A DNA stretch of 64,000 nucleotides from Anabaena sphaerica FACHB-251 (GCF_014696825.1 NZ_JACJQU010000004.1:248001-312000); one strand, 5' to 3'; positions 17,032-28,323 are shown, numbered from the stretch's first letter. Numbers and translations: made by a program. Notes: generated from the sequence alone by a model not told the origin.

Positions 17032-18240
17032 CTAAGATGGATAAACTGGTAAAGTAAAATGAAACCATGCGCCACCTTGAGGGGTTGAGTCTACCCAAAT
17101 TTGACCATAGTGCGCTAGGATAATACGCTGGCATAAAGCCAACCCAATTCCATAACCATCGGTTCCTTGATCACGTTGTAGACGGAAATGATTTTCAAAG
17201 ATGCGATCGCGGTTTTCTTGGGGAATACCAGGACCAGTATCACCAATACTAAACTGCACTTTTTGGGTAGTACGGTGCAGTCCAGCTAGACTAATGATGC
17301 CACCTGCAGGTGTGTATTTAATAGCATTATCCAACAAATTCACCAAAACTTGGCGGATGCGTTCTGGATCTGCATATACAGAGGGTAAGTCTTGGGGGAT
17401 ATCTGTTTCTATTTTTTGAGCTTTGGCAAGATAGCGAGCGCGTAATTCTTCCAATACTTCATAAGTGAGTTTACCTAATTCCAGCTTTTGAGGTATAATC
17501 GGGAATTCTGTATCATTACCACGCCCGACTTGCAGCAGGTCGGCAATCATGCGATCAATTATCCGTGTTTGACTACGGGCTTGTTTTAATAAATGTTCCG
17601 CCATTGCTGGTTTTAAACGTTGAAATTCTCCTTTTTCCGGATTATAGTTAGCTTGAAGCGTTTCTATGGCTATTGAAGCAGCAGTTAAAGGATTGCGGAG
17701 ATCATGTGCTAACATTGCCATCACCCGATCTTTAAATTGTAACTGTTCTTGAAGTTTCTCTTTTTCCTGCTTCAAGTTAAAAATTTCATCTGAAAGCTTA
17801 ATCAACTCCACAGAAACAGCGACAGAATGTATTGTAGATGTGGGTGATGTTACCCGAACATTCTCATCTCTGACTTCTTGTAAGTCTTCTCTAACTTCTT
17901 GTAAGTCTTCCTGTAACTTTAAGCAAGCACTTACAGATATTTGCCAACGAGGCCACCAGTTTTGCAATTGGGCTATGATATTACTTCCAGCCAGAGTCTG
18001 TTGAGGTTCTGGATGGATTTTGATCAAAGCGGGCGTTGCTACCAATTTAAAATGTTCCGCTAAATACGGTTGTTGCCCGACATCAATAATTTGCAGTTCA
18101 AAAGTATACTCTGCTTCTAATTCTCTTAAATAAGAGCGTATTCGCTGTACTTGTTGCCGGGACTTTGGCCGTCCATCGACAAACAGTAACAGCTGGAGTG
18201 GAGCCTCAGAATAGATAGGCTGATCCTGGGAAACTTGCAT
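17032..18240 (-). CDS. sasA: Circadian clock output histidine kinase SasA
   Basis: The ATG at 18240 (MQVSQDQP) is preferred to a TTG nine codons upstream; it gives 402 residues. The N-terminal 100 residues are the KaiB-like thioredoxin fold ([20 protein letters not shown]) that docks on KaiC. A coiled coil follows, with a tandem EDLQEVR duplication. The H-box is [14 protein letters not shown] (His179). ATPase motifs are [18 protein letters not shown] and GYGIGLALC. SasA is phosphorylated in response to KaiC and passes the signal to RpaA. RpaB, which also interacts with this branch, is encoded at 35.5-36.2 kb; no kai genes are in the window. Confidence 0.93.
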   Translation of the reverse strand: MQVSQDQPIYSEAPLQLLLFVDGRPKSRQQVQRIRSYLRELEAEYTFELQIIDVGQQPYLAEHFKLVATPALIKIHPEPQQTLAGSNIIAQLQNWWPRWQISVSACLKLQEDLQEVREDLQEVRDENVRVTSPTSTIHSVAVSVELIKLSDEIFNLKQEKEKLQEQLQFKDRVMAMLAHDLRNPLTAASIAIETLQANYNPEKGEFQRLKPAMAEHLLKQARSQTRIIDRMIADLLQVGRGNDTEFPIIPQKLELGKLTYEVLEELRARYLAKAQKIETDIPQDLPSVYADPERIRQVLVNLLDNAIKYTPAGGIISLAGLHRTTQKVQFSIGDTGPGIPQENRDRIFENHFRLQRDQGTDGYGIGLALCQRIILAHYGQIWVDSTPQGGAWFHFTLPVYPS

Positions 18241-18384
18241 GTAATCGTGTTTCAGCACTGGTAACAACCTGGCGACGCTTTGCAGAAAATAAAATAGACT
18301 GACGTTTGTCGATGGTCGTTGTTTTCTTCCAATTTAATATCTATTTTAGATTTTTCATACACCCATCAAATCGGCATTTTTGAC

Positions 18385-19902
18385 ATGAGAAAAATCTTTT
18401 TGGGATTTTTGCTTCCTTTGACACTAACTTTTACTCCCAGCTTTGCCTTAGCTAAGGAATATAAGTCGACTTTAGACCTGAGTCAAAGTCTTGATTCAGT
18501 AGAAGGAAACAATATATTTTATACCACAACCATGCGGCTTATACAGCAGCAGATTTATTTAATTGCTCGACTTGAGCAAGCTTTGACCAGTCCAGATGCC
18601 AACAAAATGAGATCCGTTGGCGGACAATTAATTGTTCATACGCATTCTGTAGAAACTTTTCTCAAGCGTCAGCACCCAAGTCCGAAAACTTTGTGTACTG
18701 AAAAAGGAGAGTTATCCCCACAGTCTGCTTTACCTTTGCAGTTAACTGATGCTCAATTACAAATTTACTGCTCTTTGTATGCTTCTAGCCAGGAATTATT
18801 AAAATTATCCCCAGTTATAGATCGGTTGTTGTCTCGACGAGGTGAGTTAGCCTTGGTGAAACCGTTACCCTTAGTTTCTGGAGAACGACAGTCAGATCCT
18901 GTAATTTCCATTGCACCTTTACAGCGTCCTGATCTTGGTAAACCATCAACACCTTATGCCAGTAGAGAACCAAATTTAAATTCATCCCCATTACCAGTAG
19001 TTGGCAGCCCTGCGAAAACAGCCATAACTAATTATAGACCGTCCATGCAGCCTGCGATCGCACCACCAGAGGAAGCTATCACTACGCTGAAAACTGCTGA
19101 TCAAATCTTGCAAACAGCCCAAGCAGCATTTCCCGCTAACATTAAATTTATCAATCCACAGGAAGACGCAGCGAGTCTTGACCGTTTTGCTTACGACATT
19201 GATTCCCAAGAAAAACAAATTTACGCTCAGTTTTTGCACTTGCCTAACACGGGAATTTTTCGAGTGTTACCTGATTCAGCCTATCGTCGTCAGCCGAATA
19301 CTCTCCAGAATCGACTACAACCCAGTGTTAGTGAGCGATATCCTTTTCCCTCTGTGGGTGACGTTAAGGGAAATTTCATTCCTAGTTTAGCACTGAAGAT
19401 GATTGATGATAACTTCCAGTTAGTCCCTCAAGGAATAAATTATGGCTTCATCATCAATATAGGTGATATACCCTTGGAAAAATTGGATGCTAGACTACAA
19501 GCTGTGAATTCATCCACACGAGACTTTTTTCTCAACTACCAGCCACCGAAAGAGTTAAAAGCCTTACAAATAGACAGACGACGTTTGATCACAGGTAAAA
19601 ACCAAAATTGGCAGCAGTCGCAAATTTACTTAAGTAGTGCTAGAGCCAAGTTAAATCATACTTACCTGGTGCGATCGCTCCAATTCCAACTCCCAGAAAT
19701 CATTTTAAATCGTCAACCCATCTCCCGCCAAAATAGCCGTATTAGACAGCAATTAACAGAAGTGCATAGTAGTGATAACATCATAGCCTTCCGCGCCGTG
19801 CGTCGCCGTCCAGATGGCAGCTACACTATTCTGTGGCGAGTTCTCCACAAGTTACCCGCACCGCAAATTGAAGATTTAGAGAATTATGTGATAGGTGATT
19901 GA
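18385..19902 (+). CDS. Secreted hypothetical protein
   Basis: The preferred start is the ATG at 18385 (MRKIFLGF), since it gives a proper signal peptide (core FLLPLTLTFTP, end FALAKE); the frame extends 22 codons upstream. The mature protein is about 485 residues. Residues about 20-140 are helical and mention Gln/Leu-rich turns (IQQQIYLIARLEQALTSPD). A Pro-rich linker follows, and the C-terminal 200 residues are mixed alpha/beta (FPSVGDVKGNFIPSLALKMI, then AFRAVRRRPDGSYTILWRV). I do not recognise the family. Probably periplasmic or outer-membrane associated. Confidence 0.6.
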   Translation: MRKIFLGFLLPLTLTFTPSFALAKEYKSTLDLSQSLDSVEGNNIFYTTTMRLIQQQIYLIARLEQALTSPDANKMRSVGGQLIVHTHSVETFLKRQHPSPKTLCTEKGELSPQSALPLQLTDAQLQIYCSLYASSQELLKLSPVIDRLLSRRGELALVKPLPLVSGERQSDPVISIAPLQRPDLGKPSTPYASREPNLNSSPLPVVGSPAKTAITNYRPSMQPAIAPPEEAITTLKTADQILQTAQAAFPANIKFINPQEDAASLDRFAYDIDSQEKQIYAQFLHLPNTGIFRVLPDSAYRRQPNTLQNRLQPSVSERYPFPSVGDVKGNFIPSLALKMIDDNFQLVPQGINYGFIINIGDIPLEKLDARLQAVNSSTRDFFLNYQPPKELKALQIDRRRLITGKNQNWQQSQIYLSSARAKLNHTYLVRSLQFQLPEIILNRQPISRQNSRIRQQLTEVHSSDNIIAFRAVRRRPDGSYTILWRVLHKLPAPQIEDLENYVIGD

Positions 19903-20066
19903 TTGGTGATTGGTGATTGGGAAATTAATCCTTGAAAATATGTATGTACTTTGTAATGGAAAAGAATCAATCTCCCCAGTCCCCAGTCCCCAGTACCCAA
20001 TCCCCAGTCACCTGCTCCCTGAAATGCTAGGGTAGAAATTGACAGTAAATAGATTTGTGATTTCCT

Positions 20067-21425
20067 GTGGTGCTTTTTAAACGTCCAGTTATCTTTCTCA
20101 GTATGGCTGTTTTACTCTCTTCCTTAACAGCCTGTACTAACGGCTCTGCTGCTAAAAATTTAGAACAGTCTTTAGCGGCAGATCCCTTACTACAAAGTAA
20201 CCCTGCGGTTTTGGGTGCAACCAAGAATCAAGAAATATCAACTGCACCTAAAATTCAATTACCTGCTGAATTTCCTCAAGAAATTCCTATATATCCTAAT
20301 GCCAAATTAGAAGAAATTAAACGTGCTAATAATTCAGACAATAAAATTTTAACTCGTTGGCAAAGTTCTGACCCCAGCAATATTATTGCCAGTTTTTATC
20401 GCAGCCAGTTTCAATCTAACAAATGGCAAGTTTTACAACAACCAAAAGATGATGTAGAAGGCGCTTTTGAAGTGCAGCGTAATGATTTGTTATTGAAGGT
20501 AGCCATTAACCCAAAAACAGTCACCAAATCTGCACCCAATCAACCGCAAACAGCAACAGAATTGCTAATTGAATATACACCGAATACTGTTGCCACAAAT
20601 CAACCTAACTTAAATACAAATTCTGGTACAGTTTCCCCATCAGTTGATCCTCAATCTCTTGGTCCTGTGTCACCCGGTGTTAATGTCCTCAAACAGCCAA
20701 ATAGCGGAGTTGAAATATCAGAATCTCAAGAATTTAACGACTTGAATAAAGTACCACCAGAATGGCGAAAACAGATTGAAAATTTAGCAAAATTGGGTGT
20801 TTTATCAATTGAATCACAGCCAATTAACAATAATTCTACTAATGTTAGAAACAATCAATTTGAACCAGATAAAATCATTACCCGCAGAGAATATGCTCGT
20901 TGGTTAGTAGCTGCTAATAATGTTATGTATGCTAATAATCCAGCTAAAAAAATTCGTTTGGCATCAGCAAGCATTAACCCGACTTTTAGAGACGTTTTAC
21001 CTAAAGATCCTGATTTTCCAGCTATTCAAGGATTAGCAGAAGCGGGATTAATTCCTAGTAGTTTGTCTGGAGATGCTACAGCCGTTTTATTTCGTCCTGA
21101 TGCACCTCTAACACGGGAACAGTTGCTAATGTGGAAAGTGCCTTTAGATACTCGCCAAGCCTTACCTGCGGCCAATTTGGAAGCAGTCAAGCAAACCTGG
21201 GGTTTTCAAGATACAGAAAAAATCGACCCCAAGGCATTAAGAGCAATCTTAGCTGATTTTCAAAATGCTGAACAGTCAAATATTAGAAGAGTGTTTGGTT
21301 ATACGACACTTTTTCAACCTAAAAAAGCTGTGACTCGCGCTGAAGCTGGTACGGCTTTATCGTATTTTGGTCTTCAGAGCGAGGGGATGTCAACAATTGA
21401 AGCTTTGAAGTTAAAAGGTGAGTAG
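20067..21425 (+). CDS. Lipoprotein with S-layer homology (SLH) domain
   Basis: Two GTG codons in a row can serve as start. The N-terminus (MVLFKRPVIFLSMAVLLSSL, then TACTNG) is a lipoprotein signal with the lipobox LTAC. Residues about 60-170 form a separate small domain (EFPQEIPIYPNAKLEEIKRA, then FYRSQFQSNKWQVLQQP). The C-terminal half carries SLH-type modules (ITRREYARWLVAANN, FRPDAPLTREQLLMWKV, VTRAEAGTALSYFG). SLH domains bind peptidoglycan-linked polymers. The product probably links the outer or inner membrane to the cell wall. It is a single-gene unit. Confidence 0.8.
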   Translation: MVLFKRPVIFLSMAVLLSSLTACTNGSAAKNLEQSLAADPLLQSNPAVLGATKNQEISTAPKIQLPAEFPQEIPIYPNAKLEEIKRANNSDNKILTRWQSSDPSNIIASFYRSQFQSNKWQVLQQPKDDVEGAFEVQRNDLLLKVAINPKTVTKSAPNQPQTATELLIEYTPNTVATNQPNLNTNSGTVSPSVDPQSLGPVSPGVNVLKQPNSGVEISESQEFNDLNKVPPEWRKQIENLAKLGVLSIESQPINNNSTNVRNNQFEPDKIITRREYARWLVAANNVMYANNPAKKIRLASASINPTFRDVLPKDPDFPAIQGLAEAGLIPSSLSGDATAVLFRPDAPLTREQLLMWKVPLDTRQALPAANLEAVKQTWGFQDTEKIDPKALRAILADFQNAEQSNIRRVFGYTTLFQPKKAVTRAEAGTALSYFGLQSEGMSTIEALKLKGE

Positions 21426-21475
21426 TTGGATGTTATTTTTAATTTATCTTGATGTTGTATCCAATCTGGACGGTT

Positions 21476-21678
21476 GAAAATTTCGGTTCTTCGGTACTTG
21501 TTATGCTAAATTACCAATTGTGTATAAAGGGAACAGGGAACAGGGAACAGGGAACAGGGGGAAGAGACAATATTTTTCCCTAATGTTAAAAATTATGGTT
21601 TAGTTCCTATACATACTAAGCTTCCTGAGATTTTTTTGTCTAGATTTTGTATATTAGGTACGGAAGAACCAAAATTTC
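21476..21678. mobile_element. MITE-like element E
   Basis: GAAAATTTCGGTTCTTCGGTAC at the left end and the reverse complement of GTACGGAAGAACCAAAATTTC at the right end form about 21 bases of imperfect terminal inverted repeat. The 203-base element contains a GGAACAG heptamer run (21528-21556) and no gene. Confidence 0.5.
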
Positions 21679-21803
21679 TTGTCTCAGGGTTTTTATGACC
21701 CGCAGTTCCCCCTAATCAAACCTGTCCATAATAAAGCACCATTTTTTACCTTTACTTAATAAGGGTATTTATTTTGGCATAGTTTAGGATAGAAAAAAAT
21801 ATA

Positions 21804-21825
21804 GAGACGTTATATACAACGTCTC
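21804..21825. terminator. GAGACGTT hairpin
   Basis: GAGACGTT and AACGTCTC form an 8-bp stem with a 6-base loop, between the SLH gene and the convergent 2Fe-2S gene. It could end both transcripts. The same core occurs at 15509 and 33016. Confidence 0.5.
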
Positions 21826-21901
21826 CACAAGAAGCTTGCACATTAAGGCTTATAATGTAGTGATGTTAAAGTATTATTTTGATTCGTTTCATAACTATTC
21901 G

Positions 21902-22531
21902 CTAAACTTCAGCAAAGTGAGATATATTTACCTCTACATCTTTTGATTGTTCCCGACTTTGATCAGGAAAATGCTTATTTATCAACGCTGGAACTTGTCG
22001 GGCTTGAATGCGACTATAACGGTTTTTATCTGGCATTACTAAATTTGGTCCTGCCTTACAATTTTTCATACAGCCAGTACCTTGAATATTTACTGTATCT
22101 TGCAAACCGCGATCGCTCAATTCAGATTCTAAAGCCTGACACAACGCCTTACCACCGCGCTTCATACAATCTGACTTTTGACAAACTAATATAGTTTGCG
22201 TCTTCGCTGGTTTAGCTTGAGGTTTACCTGACGATGAAGATGGTGAAACTCCCCCCATCTGAGAACGTGCAGCCATTACCTGTTCAGCCTTTAGTGTCAC
22301 CTGTTCCTTTTTAGAATCATACTTTTTAGTTCCTACAACTTGTAACCAAGTTCCGCGCGGTAGGTGCAAATCAAAAGCTACCCGTAAATGTTTAGCTAAC
22401 TTCACATAGTATTCACCCTCAGCAGTCGCTAACAATAAGCCTTTGAGCTTATAGCCGTCTTTAATCACAAAATCTAAAAACCTGCCCTCAAAGCAAAATT
22501 CCGCTACTTCTAGACTGGGATATCCACTCAT
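21902..22531 (-). CDS. Thioredoxin-like 2Fe-2S ferredoxin domain protein
   Basis: The 209-residue protein has a first part (about 1-90) with beta-rich sequence (EFCFEGRFLDFVIKDGYKLK). A Ser/Lys/Pro linker follows. The second part, about 110-195, is a thioredoxin-like [2Fe-2S] ferredoxin: VCQKSDCMKRGG supplies the first cysteines and GTGCMKNCKAGPNL the second pair. It would be a cytosolic electron carrier or iron-sulfur sensor. It is followed upstream by the small gene at 22572-22844 with 40 bases between, so the two form a likely operon. The redox partner is unknown. Confidence 0.8.
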   Translation of the reverse strand: MSGYPSLEVAEFCFEGRFLDFVIKDGYKLKGLLLATAEGEYYVKLAKHLRVAFDLHLPRGTWLQVVGTKKYDSKKEQVTLKAEQVMAARSQMGGVSPSSSSGKPQAKPAKTQTILVCQKSDCMKRGGKALCQALESELSDRGLQDTVNIQGTGCMKNCKAGPNLVMPDKNRYSRIQARQVPALINKHFPDQSREQSKDVEVNISHFAEV

Positions 22532-22571
22532 TTTTTTTACCTATTTCTAAACAACACAAGCTTTCAGATGA

Positions 22572-22844
22572 CTAAAACTTTTGGTAGCGACTGCGCCAAC
22601 AATCTTCAAGACTGCCAATTAAGTCTTGACGAGAAGCCGTAAATTGTCGCACCACACTCCAAAGTTGAACAGCTATCTGAGGGTTGGCAATTTCTACCTG
22701 TAATGGCTGGTTAGTCTCACAGCGACAAGGAATATCTAATTCGTTTAAGCGTTGATAAACCTGCCAACGGTCTGCCCAATTAACCTCAACAACGTACTTT
22801 ATTCCTGTTTCTGAACTAGAAGATTTCAAGCGAATTGCCCTCAA
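22572..22844 (-). CDS. Small hypothetical protein, TTG start
   Basis: There is no ATG in this frame. TTG codons at 22871, 22844 and 22829 could start it; the one at 22844 (MRAIRLKSS) begins the sequence that looks coding and gives 90 residues. It has the pattern KYVVEVNWADRWQVYQRLNE, then EIANPQIAVQLWSVVRQFT. It is soluble, without motifs I can name. It is the first gene of a probable two-gene unit with the 2Fe-2S protein. Its leader has the small hairpin AACTCCC/GGGAGTT at 22878-22898. Confidence 0.55.
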   Translation of the reverse strand: MRAIRLKSSSSETGIKYVVEVNWADRWQVYQRLNELDIPCRCETNQPLQVEIANPQIAVQLWSVVRQFTASRQDLIGSLEDCWRSRYQKF

Positions 22845-22877
22845 TGTGCAACAAACTTGCAGTAAACACAAGATATT

Positions 22878-22898
22878 AACTCCCTGTGTTTGGGAGTT
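22878..22898 (-). promoter_or_regulatory. Leader hairpin of small-protein/2Fe-2S operon
   Basis: AACTCCC and GGGAGTT form a perfect 7-bp stem with a 7-base loop, close upstream of the probable start. It lies in the transcribed leader on the minus strand. A role in translation control is possible but not shown. If the TTG at 22871 were the true start, it would lie just outside the gene. Confidence 0.4.
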
Positions 22899-23204
22899 TG
22901 TCTGAGTTGAACCTCATAAATAAGAATAGCGTAAGTGCAAATAATTGTCATTAAATTTGCAAAATATTTGCAGGAAACTTTTTTCAACGGTTGAGCATAT
23001 TTTGTTACTTTAGTCAAGAATGATATGAAACCAATAGCAATAAATTAAATAGTTAGCACCAGACTGAGAACAAAAATGGACACTCCCAGCAGTTAAAAAT
23101 TAAAAATTCTGTAAGATTTAATAGACTTGCATTGATTTTTTTCAATGTTAAAATATAAGAATTAAGCGGTTAAAAACTGTAACTGCTAAAAAGCGAGGAG
23201 AACA
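22899..23204. other. 306-bp divergent spacer before dps
   Basis: No gene is visible. The gap carries the promoter of dps on the plus strand and of the small-protein operon on the minus strand. GAGGAG lies 6 bases before the dps ATG as its ribosome binding site. Confidence 0.5.
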
Positions 23205-23759
23205 ATGTCCGATACTCAAACTCTGTTACAAAATTTTGGTCAAGTATATGACAATCCTGTATTGCTGGATCGCAGTGTTACCGCTCCAGTAGTTGAAGGA
23301 TTTAACGTTGCATTAGCTAGTTTTCAAGCCCTTTACTTACAGTACCAAAAACACCATTTTGTAGTTGAGGGTGCAGAATTTCATTCATTGCATGAATTTT
23401 TTAACGAAAGCTACCAAGAAGTTCAAGATCACATCCATGAGATTGGTGAGCGTTTAAATGGATTGGGTGGTGTACCCGCTGCTTCATTTAGCAAATTAGC
23501 CGAATTATGCTGCTTTGAACCAGAAGCAGATGGGACATTTTCTTCCCGGAAGATGATAGAAAATGACCTAGTTGCAGAACAGGCTATGATTAACTTAATT
23601 CGCCGTCAAGCCGCTCAAGCCGAGAGTTTGGGCGACCGGGGTACACGCTATCTCTACGAAAAAATCCTGTTAAAAACTGAAGAAAGAGCTTACCATTTAG
23701 CCCACTTCTTGGCTAAGGATAGTTTGACATTGGGTTTTGTCCAACCTGCTCAAAACTAA
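23205..23759 (+). CDS. dps: Dps family ferritin
   Basis: The 184-residue protein is a mini-ferritin that stores iron and protects DNA from peroxide. The four-helix bundle carries the first helix [20 protein letters not shown] and then [20 protein letters not shown]. Its H-x-D/E ligands form the ferroxidase site at the dimer interface. The C-terminal helix ([20 protein letters not shown]) is normal. There is no signal peptide, so it acts in the cytosol or nucleoid. Length is within family range. It has a strong ribosome binding site and its own terminator at 23837-23874. Confidence 0.9.
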   Translation: MSDTQTLLQNFGQVYDNPVLLDRSVTAPVVEGFNVALASFQALYLQYQKHHFVVEGAEFHSLHEFFNESYQEVQDHIHEIGERLNGLGGVPAASFSKLAELCCFEPEADGTFSSRKMIENDLVAEQAMINLIRRQAAQAESLGDRGTRYLYEKILLKTEERAYHLAHFLAKDSLTLGFVQPAQN

Positions 23760-23836
23760 ACTTCACATCATCTCAAATTCTTCATTTAGACTGATGCAAA
23801 ATTTAGCTGTATAGGCTACATCAGAATAACAAATTG

Positions 23837-23874
23837 TGGCAGATAGGAAAGTTTATGCCTGTCTGCCATTTTTT
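23837..23874 (+). terminator. dps intrinsic terminator
   Basis: TGGCAGATAGG pairs with CCTGTCTGCCA (11 bp with one G-T pair), followed directly by six T. This is a textbook rho-independent terminator, 78 bases after the dps stop. Confidence 0.85.
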
Positions 23875-24510
23875 ATATCAGCCAATAGGGATCATTTATG
23901 TTAAAATCAAATTTTAAATAACTAACTAATAAAAATATTTATCATTAAAAACTGAAAATTAATTTTTATTCAACTGATAAATATATTATTTATATAATCT
24001 CTTAATAGAGATATGAAAAAACGCCAACGACTGCTTATTGACAATTAATTTTAGTTAAAATTATTCAGTAAATAGAAATATATAGAAATATTTTCCAAAA
24101 GCTTCGGCATATACTCTGATGAGTATTAAATAAACTTTTGTTTGAGTAAAATACAGCAGGAAAATTTGTCAATTTAGTAAATTGCAAACTTATACAGCAG
24201 TGGTCTGTATAGACTAGGAATTACACAAAAACTCTCCGAAACTCTAATTCCTCAGTGTTCTCTGCGTCGCGCCAGTTGCTACAACGGGGGGAACCCCAAC
24301 GCACTGGCTTCTCTGCGGTTAGATATTCCATAACTCATGCGAAACGTAAGTCCTGAAGAAATTCCAACGCAACATCTCCATAGCAGGAAAATCGTTATAC
24401 ACCCTACCCAGCCATCGGAACCAGGAAAACTTAATAATAAATAAGATGATCAAGGGTAAAGACCCTTAAAATAGTCAAGATTTGTATTTTTATACTTCAA
24501 GGTAACAACT
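23875..24510. other. 636-bp spacer before carB
   Basis: No gene is visible. The first 300 bases are very AT-rich. The region 24215-24354 holds a degenerate AGGACTTACGCA element with a GC-rich palindrome. The carB promoter and leader lie in the last 150 bases. Confidence 0.5.
24215..24354. mobile_element. Degenerate AGGACTTACGCA element (C3)
   Basis: The left end reads AGGAATTACACA (two changes from AGGACTTACGCA) and the right end reads CGTAAGTCCT. Inside is a GC-rich hairpin, CCAGTTGC...GCACTGG at about 24270-24306, of a kind found scattered in Nostocales genomes. The element is decayed. Confidence 0.45.
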
Positions 24511-27500
24511 ATGCCTCGTCGCCAAGATATCCGAAAAATTCTCCTGTTAGGTTCAGGTCCAATTGTAATTGGCCAAGCCTGTGAATTTGACTACTCTGGA
24601 ACTCAAGCCTGTAAAGCCTTACGAGAAGAAGGCTATGAAGTGGTGTTGGTGAACTCCAATCCTGCAACCATTATGACTGACCCGGAAACAGCAGACCGCA
24701 CCTATATTGAGCCGCTGACACCAGAAATAGTAGAAAAAGTCATCGCTAAAGAGCGACCTGATGCCCTACTACCAACAATGGGAGGACAAACCGCCCTCAA
24801 CCTCGCTGTAGCTTTAGCGAAAAATGGTGTTTTGGAAAAATACAACGTTGAGTTAATTGGTGCTAAGTTACCAGCAATTGAAAAGGCCGAAGACAGAAAA
24901 CTGTTTAACGAAGCAATGGCTAAGATTGGGGTGGCTGTGTGTCCCAGTGGTACAGCCTCAACTTTAGAAGAGTCAAAAGCGATCGCACAACGTATTGGTT
25001 CTTATCCTCTCATTATCCGTCCTGCCTTCACAATGGGGGGTACTGGGGGCGGTATTGCCTATAACAAAGAAGAATTTGAAGAAATGGCACAAGTAGGGAT
25101 TGATGCCAGTCCCGTTTCTCAGATTCTCATTGACCAATCTTTGCTAGGTTGGAAAGAGTATGAATTAGAAGTCATGCGTGACTTAGCAGATAACGTTGTT
25201 ATTATCTGTTCCATTGAAAACCTCGACCCAATGGGGATTCATACAGGCGATTCTATCACTGTTGCCCCTGCCCAAACCCTCACCGATAAAGAATATCAAC
25301 GGTTGCGGGATATGGCAATTAAAATTATCCGCGAAATTGGTGTAGAAACCGGCGGTTCTAATATTCAGTTTGCCGTGAATCCCGTTAACGGGGATGTAGT
25401 CGTCATTGAAATGAACCCCCGTGTATCCCGCAGTTCTGCTTTATCGTCCAAAGCCACAGGTTTCCCCATTGCCAAAATAGCGGCTAAGTTAGCTGTGGGT
25501 TACACCTTGAATGAACTGCAAAACGATATCACCAAGAAAACCCCCGCTTCCTTTGAACCGACAATTGACTATGTTGTCACCAAAATTCCCCGGTTTGCAT
25601 TTGAAAAATTCCCCGGTTCTGAACCTGTACTAACTACCCAAATGAAGTCTGTCGGGGAAGCAATGGCCATTGGAAGGACATTTAACGAATCTTTCCAAAA
25701 AGCCTTGCGTTCTCTAGAAACCGGTCGCGCTGGGTGGGGTTGTGACAAAGCCGAAAAATTGCCCAGTGGTGAACAAATTCGCGCCCAATTGCGGACACCA
25801 AACCCAGAACGCATCTTTTCTGTGCGTCATGCGATGCAACTAGGGATGAGTAATGAAGAAATCTATGAACTGACGGCTATTGACCCCTGGTTTTTAGATA
25901 AATTACAGCAACTGCTGGAAGTCGAGAAATTCCTGAAACGCACGCCCTTAAAGCAGTTGACAAAAGAGCAAATGTACGCTATCAAGAGAGACGGGTTTAG
26001 CGATCGCCAAATAGCCTATGCTACTAAAACCAATGAAGATGAAGTCCGGGCATACCGCAAGAGTTTAGGCGTGATTCCAGTTTACAAAACTGTGGATACT
26101 TGCGCGGCTGAGTTTGAAGCTCTTACGCCTTATTACTATTCTACCTACGAAGAAGAAACAGAAGTTTTAGCCACAACGAAACCCAAGGTAATGATTTTGG
26201 GTGGAGGACCAAACCGCATTGGGCAAGGAATTGAGTTTGATTATTGTTGTTGTCATGCTGCTTATGCTTTACATGGTGCAGGATATGAAACAATTATGGT
26301 CAATTCTAATCCTGAGACGGTTTCTACAGATTATGATACGAGCGATCGCTTGTATTTTGAGCCGTTAACCAAAGAAGACGTTCTCAATATCATCGACACT
26401 GAAAACCCGGTGGGGATAATTGTCCAGTTTGGGGGACAAACACCATTAAAATTAGCAGTTCCTTTGCAGAAATATTTAGAGCAACTAGCCAATGGTGATA
26501 TTTACCAATGTCCTGTTCCTAGTCCTGATTTCCCTATTCCCCAAATTTGGGGTACATCCCCCGATTCTATCGACATGGCAGAAAACCGGGAGCGATTTGA
26601 AAAGATTCTCAACAAGTTGAATATTGCTCAACCTCCTAATGGTATAGCCAGAAGTTATGAAGATGCTTTAATTGTCGCTAAACGTATTGGTTATCCTGTG
26701 GTGGTGCGTCCTAGCTATGTGTTGGGAGGAAGGGCGATGGAAATCGTCTATTCTGATGCTGAGTTAGAACGCTACATGACTTTTGCGGTGCTGGTGGAAC
26801 CGGATCACCCGATTTTAATTGATAAGTTCTTAGAAAATGCCATCGAAGTTGATGTCGATGCGATCGCTGACCATACTGGCAAAGTCGTAATCGGTGGCAT
26901 TATGGAACACATCGAACAAGCGGGTATTCACTCAGGAGATTCGGCTTGTTCCTTACCTTCTATTTCCCTATCTCCAGCCGTGCTAAATCAAATCCGCACT
27001 TGGACAATCCAACTGGCACAAGCTTTGTCTGTTGTGGGTTTGATGAATATTCAATTTGCAGTCGTGGGTGCAAATGGTTATTCTCCCCAAGTGTACATTT
27101 TGGAAGCTAACCCCAGAGCATCCCGCACTGTGCCTTTTGTTTCTAAAGCCACAGGTGTACAACTGGCAAAATTAGCATCCTTAATTATGTCGGGTAAAAC
27201 CTTAGAGGAATTGAACTTTACACAAGAAGTCATTCCCTCTCATATTGCGGTGAAGGAAGCCGTCTTACCCTTTGGTAAATTCCCCGGTACAGATACCATC
27301 TTAGGACCCGAAATGCGCTCAACTGGGGAAGTGATGGGGATTGATAGCGATTTTGGCCGCGCTTTTGCGAAAGCGGAAATGGGTGCAGGAGAAAAGCTAC
27401 CTCTCAAGGGTACTGTATTTGTTTCCATGAGCGATCGCGATAAAGCCCTGGCCGTAGATGTAGTCAAAGAATTTATCACCCTTGGTTTTAGTATCATAGC

Positions 27501-27807
27501 TACCCAAGGTACACGCCAAGTCCTTCAGGAACAAGGGTTAAAAATTGAGTCAATCCTCAAACTCCATGAAGGTCGTCCTCACGTCCTCGATGCTATCAAA
27601 AACCAACAAATCCAAATTATCATCAATACACCTTCTGGGGAAGAAGCTCATACTGATGGGCGGTTAATCCGTCGTACAGCTTTAGCTTACAAAATTCCCA
27701 TCATTACTACTATCGCCGGCGCTAAAGCCACAGTCGCCGCTATCCGTTCTTTGCAAAACACAACCTTGGATGTAAAAGTCATTCAAGAATACTGCCCCAT
27801 GACTTAG
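24511..27807 (+). CDS. carB: Carbamoyl phosphate synthase large subunit
   Basis: The 1098-residue enzyme makes carbamoyl phosphate from bicarbonate, ammonia (from CarA) and two ATP, for pyrimidine and arginine synthesis. Two homologous halves are visible: [20 protein letters not shown] at the start and [19 protein letters not shown] near residue 563. Each has an ATP-grasp domain with [12 protein letters not shown] and [13 protein letters not shown]. The C-terminal MGS-like allosteric domain ([19 protein letters not shown]) ends the protein. Length is standard. carA is not in the window. The start ATG follows AAGGTAAC. Confidence 0.96.
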   Translation: MPRRQDIRKILLLGSGPIVIGQACEFDYSGTQACKALREEGYEVVLVNSNPATIMTDPETADRTYIEPLTPEIVEKVIAKERPDALLPTMGGQTALNLAVALAKNGVLEKYNVELIGAKLPAIEKAEDRKLFNEAMAKIGVAVCPSGTASTLEESKAIAQRIGSYPLIIRPAFTMGGTGGGIAYNKEEFEEMAQVGIDASPVSQILIDQSLLGWKEYELEVMRDLADNVVIICSIENLDPMGIHTGDSITVAPAQTLTDKEYQRLRDMAIKIIREIGVETGGSNIQFAVNPVNGDVVVIEMNPRVSRSSALSSKATGFPIAKIAAKLAVGYTLNELQNDITKKTPASFEPTIDYVVTKIPRFAFEKFPGSEPVLTTQMKSVGEAMAIGRTFNESFQKALRSLETGRAGWGCDKAEKLPSGEQIRAQLRTPNPERIFSVRHAMQLGMSNEEIYELTAIDPWFLDKLQQLLEVEKFLKRTPLKQLTKEQMYAIKRDGFSDRQIAYATKTNEDEVRAYRKSLGVIPVYKTVDTCAAEFEALTPYYYSTYEEETEVLATTKPKVMILGGGPNRIGQGIEFDYCCCHAAYALHGAGYETIMVNSNPETVSTDYDTSDRLYFEPLTKEDVLNIIDTENPVGIIVQFGGQTPLKLAVPLQKYLEQLANGDIYQCPVPSPDFPIPQIWGTSPDSIDMAENRERFEKILNKLNIAQPPNGIARSYEDALIVAKRIGYPVVVRPSYVLGGRAMEIVYSDAELERYMTFAVLVEPDHPILIDKFLENAIEVDVDAIADHTGKVVIGGIMEHIEQAGIHSGDSACSLPSISLSPAVLNQIRTWTIQLAQALSVVGLMNIQFAVVGANGYSPQVYILEANPRASRTVPFVSKATGVQLAKLASLIMSGKTLEELNFTQEVIPSHIAVKEAVLPFGKFPGTDTILGPEMRSTGEVMGIDSDFGRAFAKAEMGAGEKLPLKGTVFVSMSDRDKALAVDVVKEFITLGFSIIATQGTRQVLQEQGLKIESILKLHEGRPHVLDAIKNQQIQIIINTPSGEEAHTDGRLIRRTALAYKIPIITTIAGAKATVAAIRSLQNTTLDVKVIQEYCPMT

Positions 27808-28323
27808 GTGATTGGGGATTGGGGATTGGGGATTGGGAATAGAAACAATTTCCCCTCTGCTCCCCTGCTCCCCTGCACCTCTGCTCCCCAGTCCCCCGAA
27901 ACATTAAGCAATTATTATAGGAGAAACATTATAGTTAACATTGAGATATTTTAACAAATATGAGGAAGCGATTTCTTCCCTAGAGAATTGAGTCCAAGAG
28001 CTTCACACATAAGGTTTTAAGTAGAATTACGGCATTAAGACCCCTGAAGCGACCAGGAAAATTCGGGTTTTTCGGTAGTCAGAAGTTTCTCATAAATGTT
28101 ACAATTATTAATATTCTCATAAAACCAAAAATGTTCGACATACTACCTTATATCTAACTATCGGTACTTGTAATTACTAGGAAACAACTGTAACGTCTAG
28201 CAGTTAAGAAGCCTAATATTGACTAAATATAAGCAGCCGAGTTGATCGGGCGTGTAAATCCCAAACCCTAGCGTGGTTTTCCAGCATACCTGGATAGCAA
28301 CCTACCAAGGCATTTATCAGCTA
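27808..28323. other. 516-bp spacer before the sigma factor gene
   Basis: The first 90 bases are tandem repeats (GGGGATT units, then CTGCTCCC units). The rest is AT-rich and non-coding and holds the promoter of the sigma factor. No hairpin terminator was recognised after carB. Confidence 0.5.

Noticed and set aside
28081-28120. Possible RpaB (HLR1) site before the sigma factor gene
   Set aside because: Only one half-site-like TTACA is present; the second half at proper spacing is missing.
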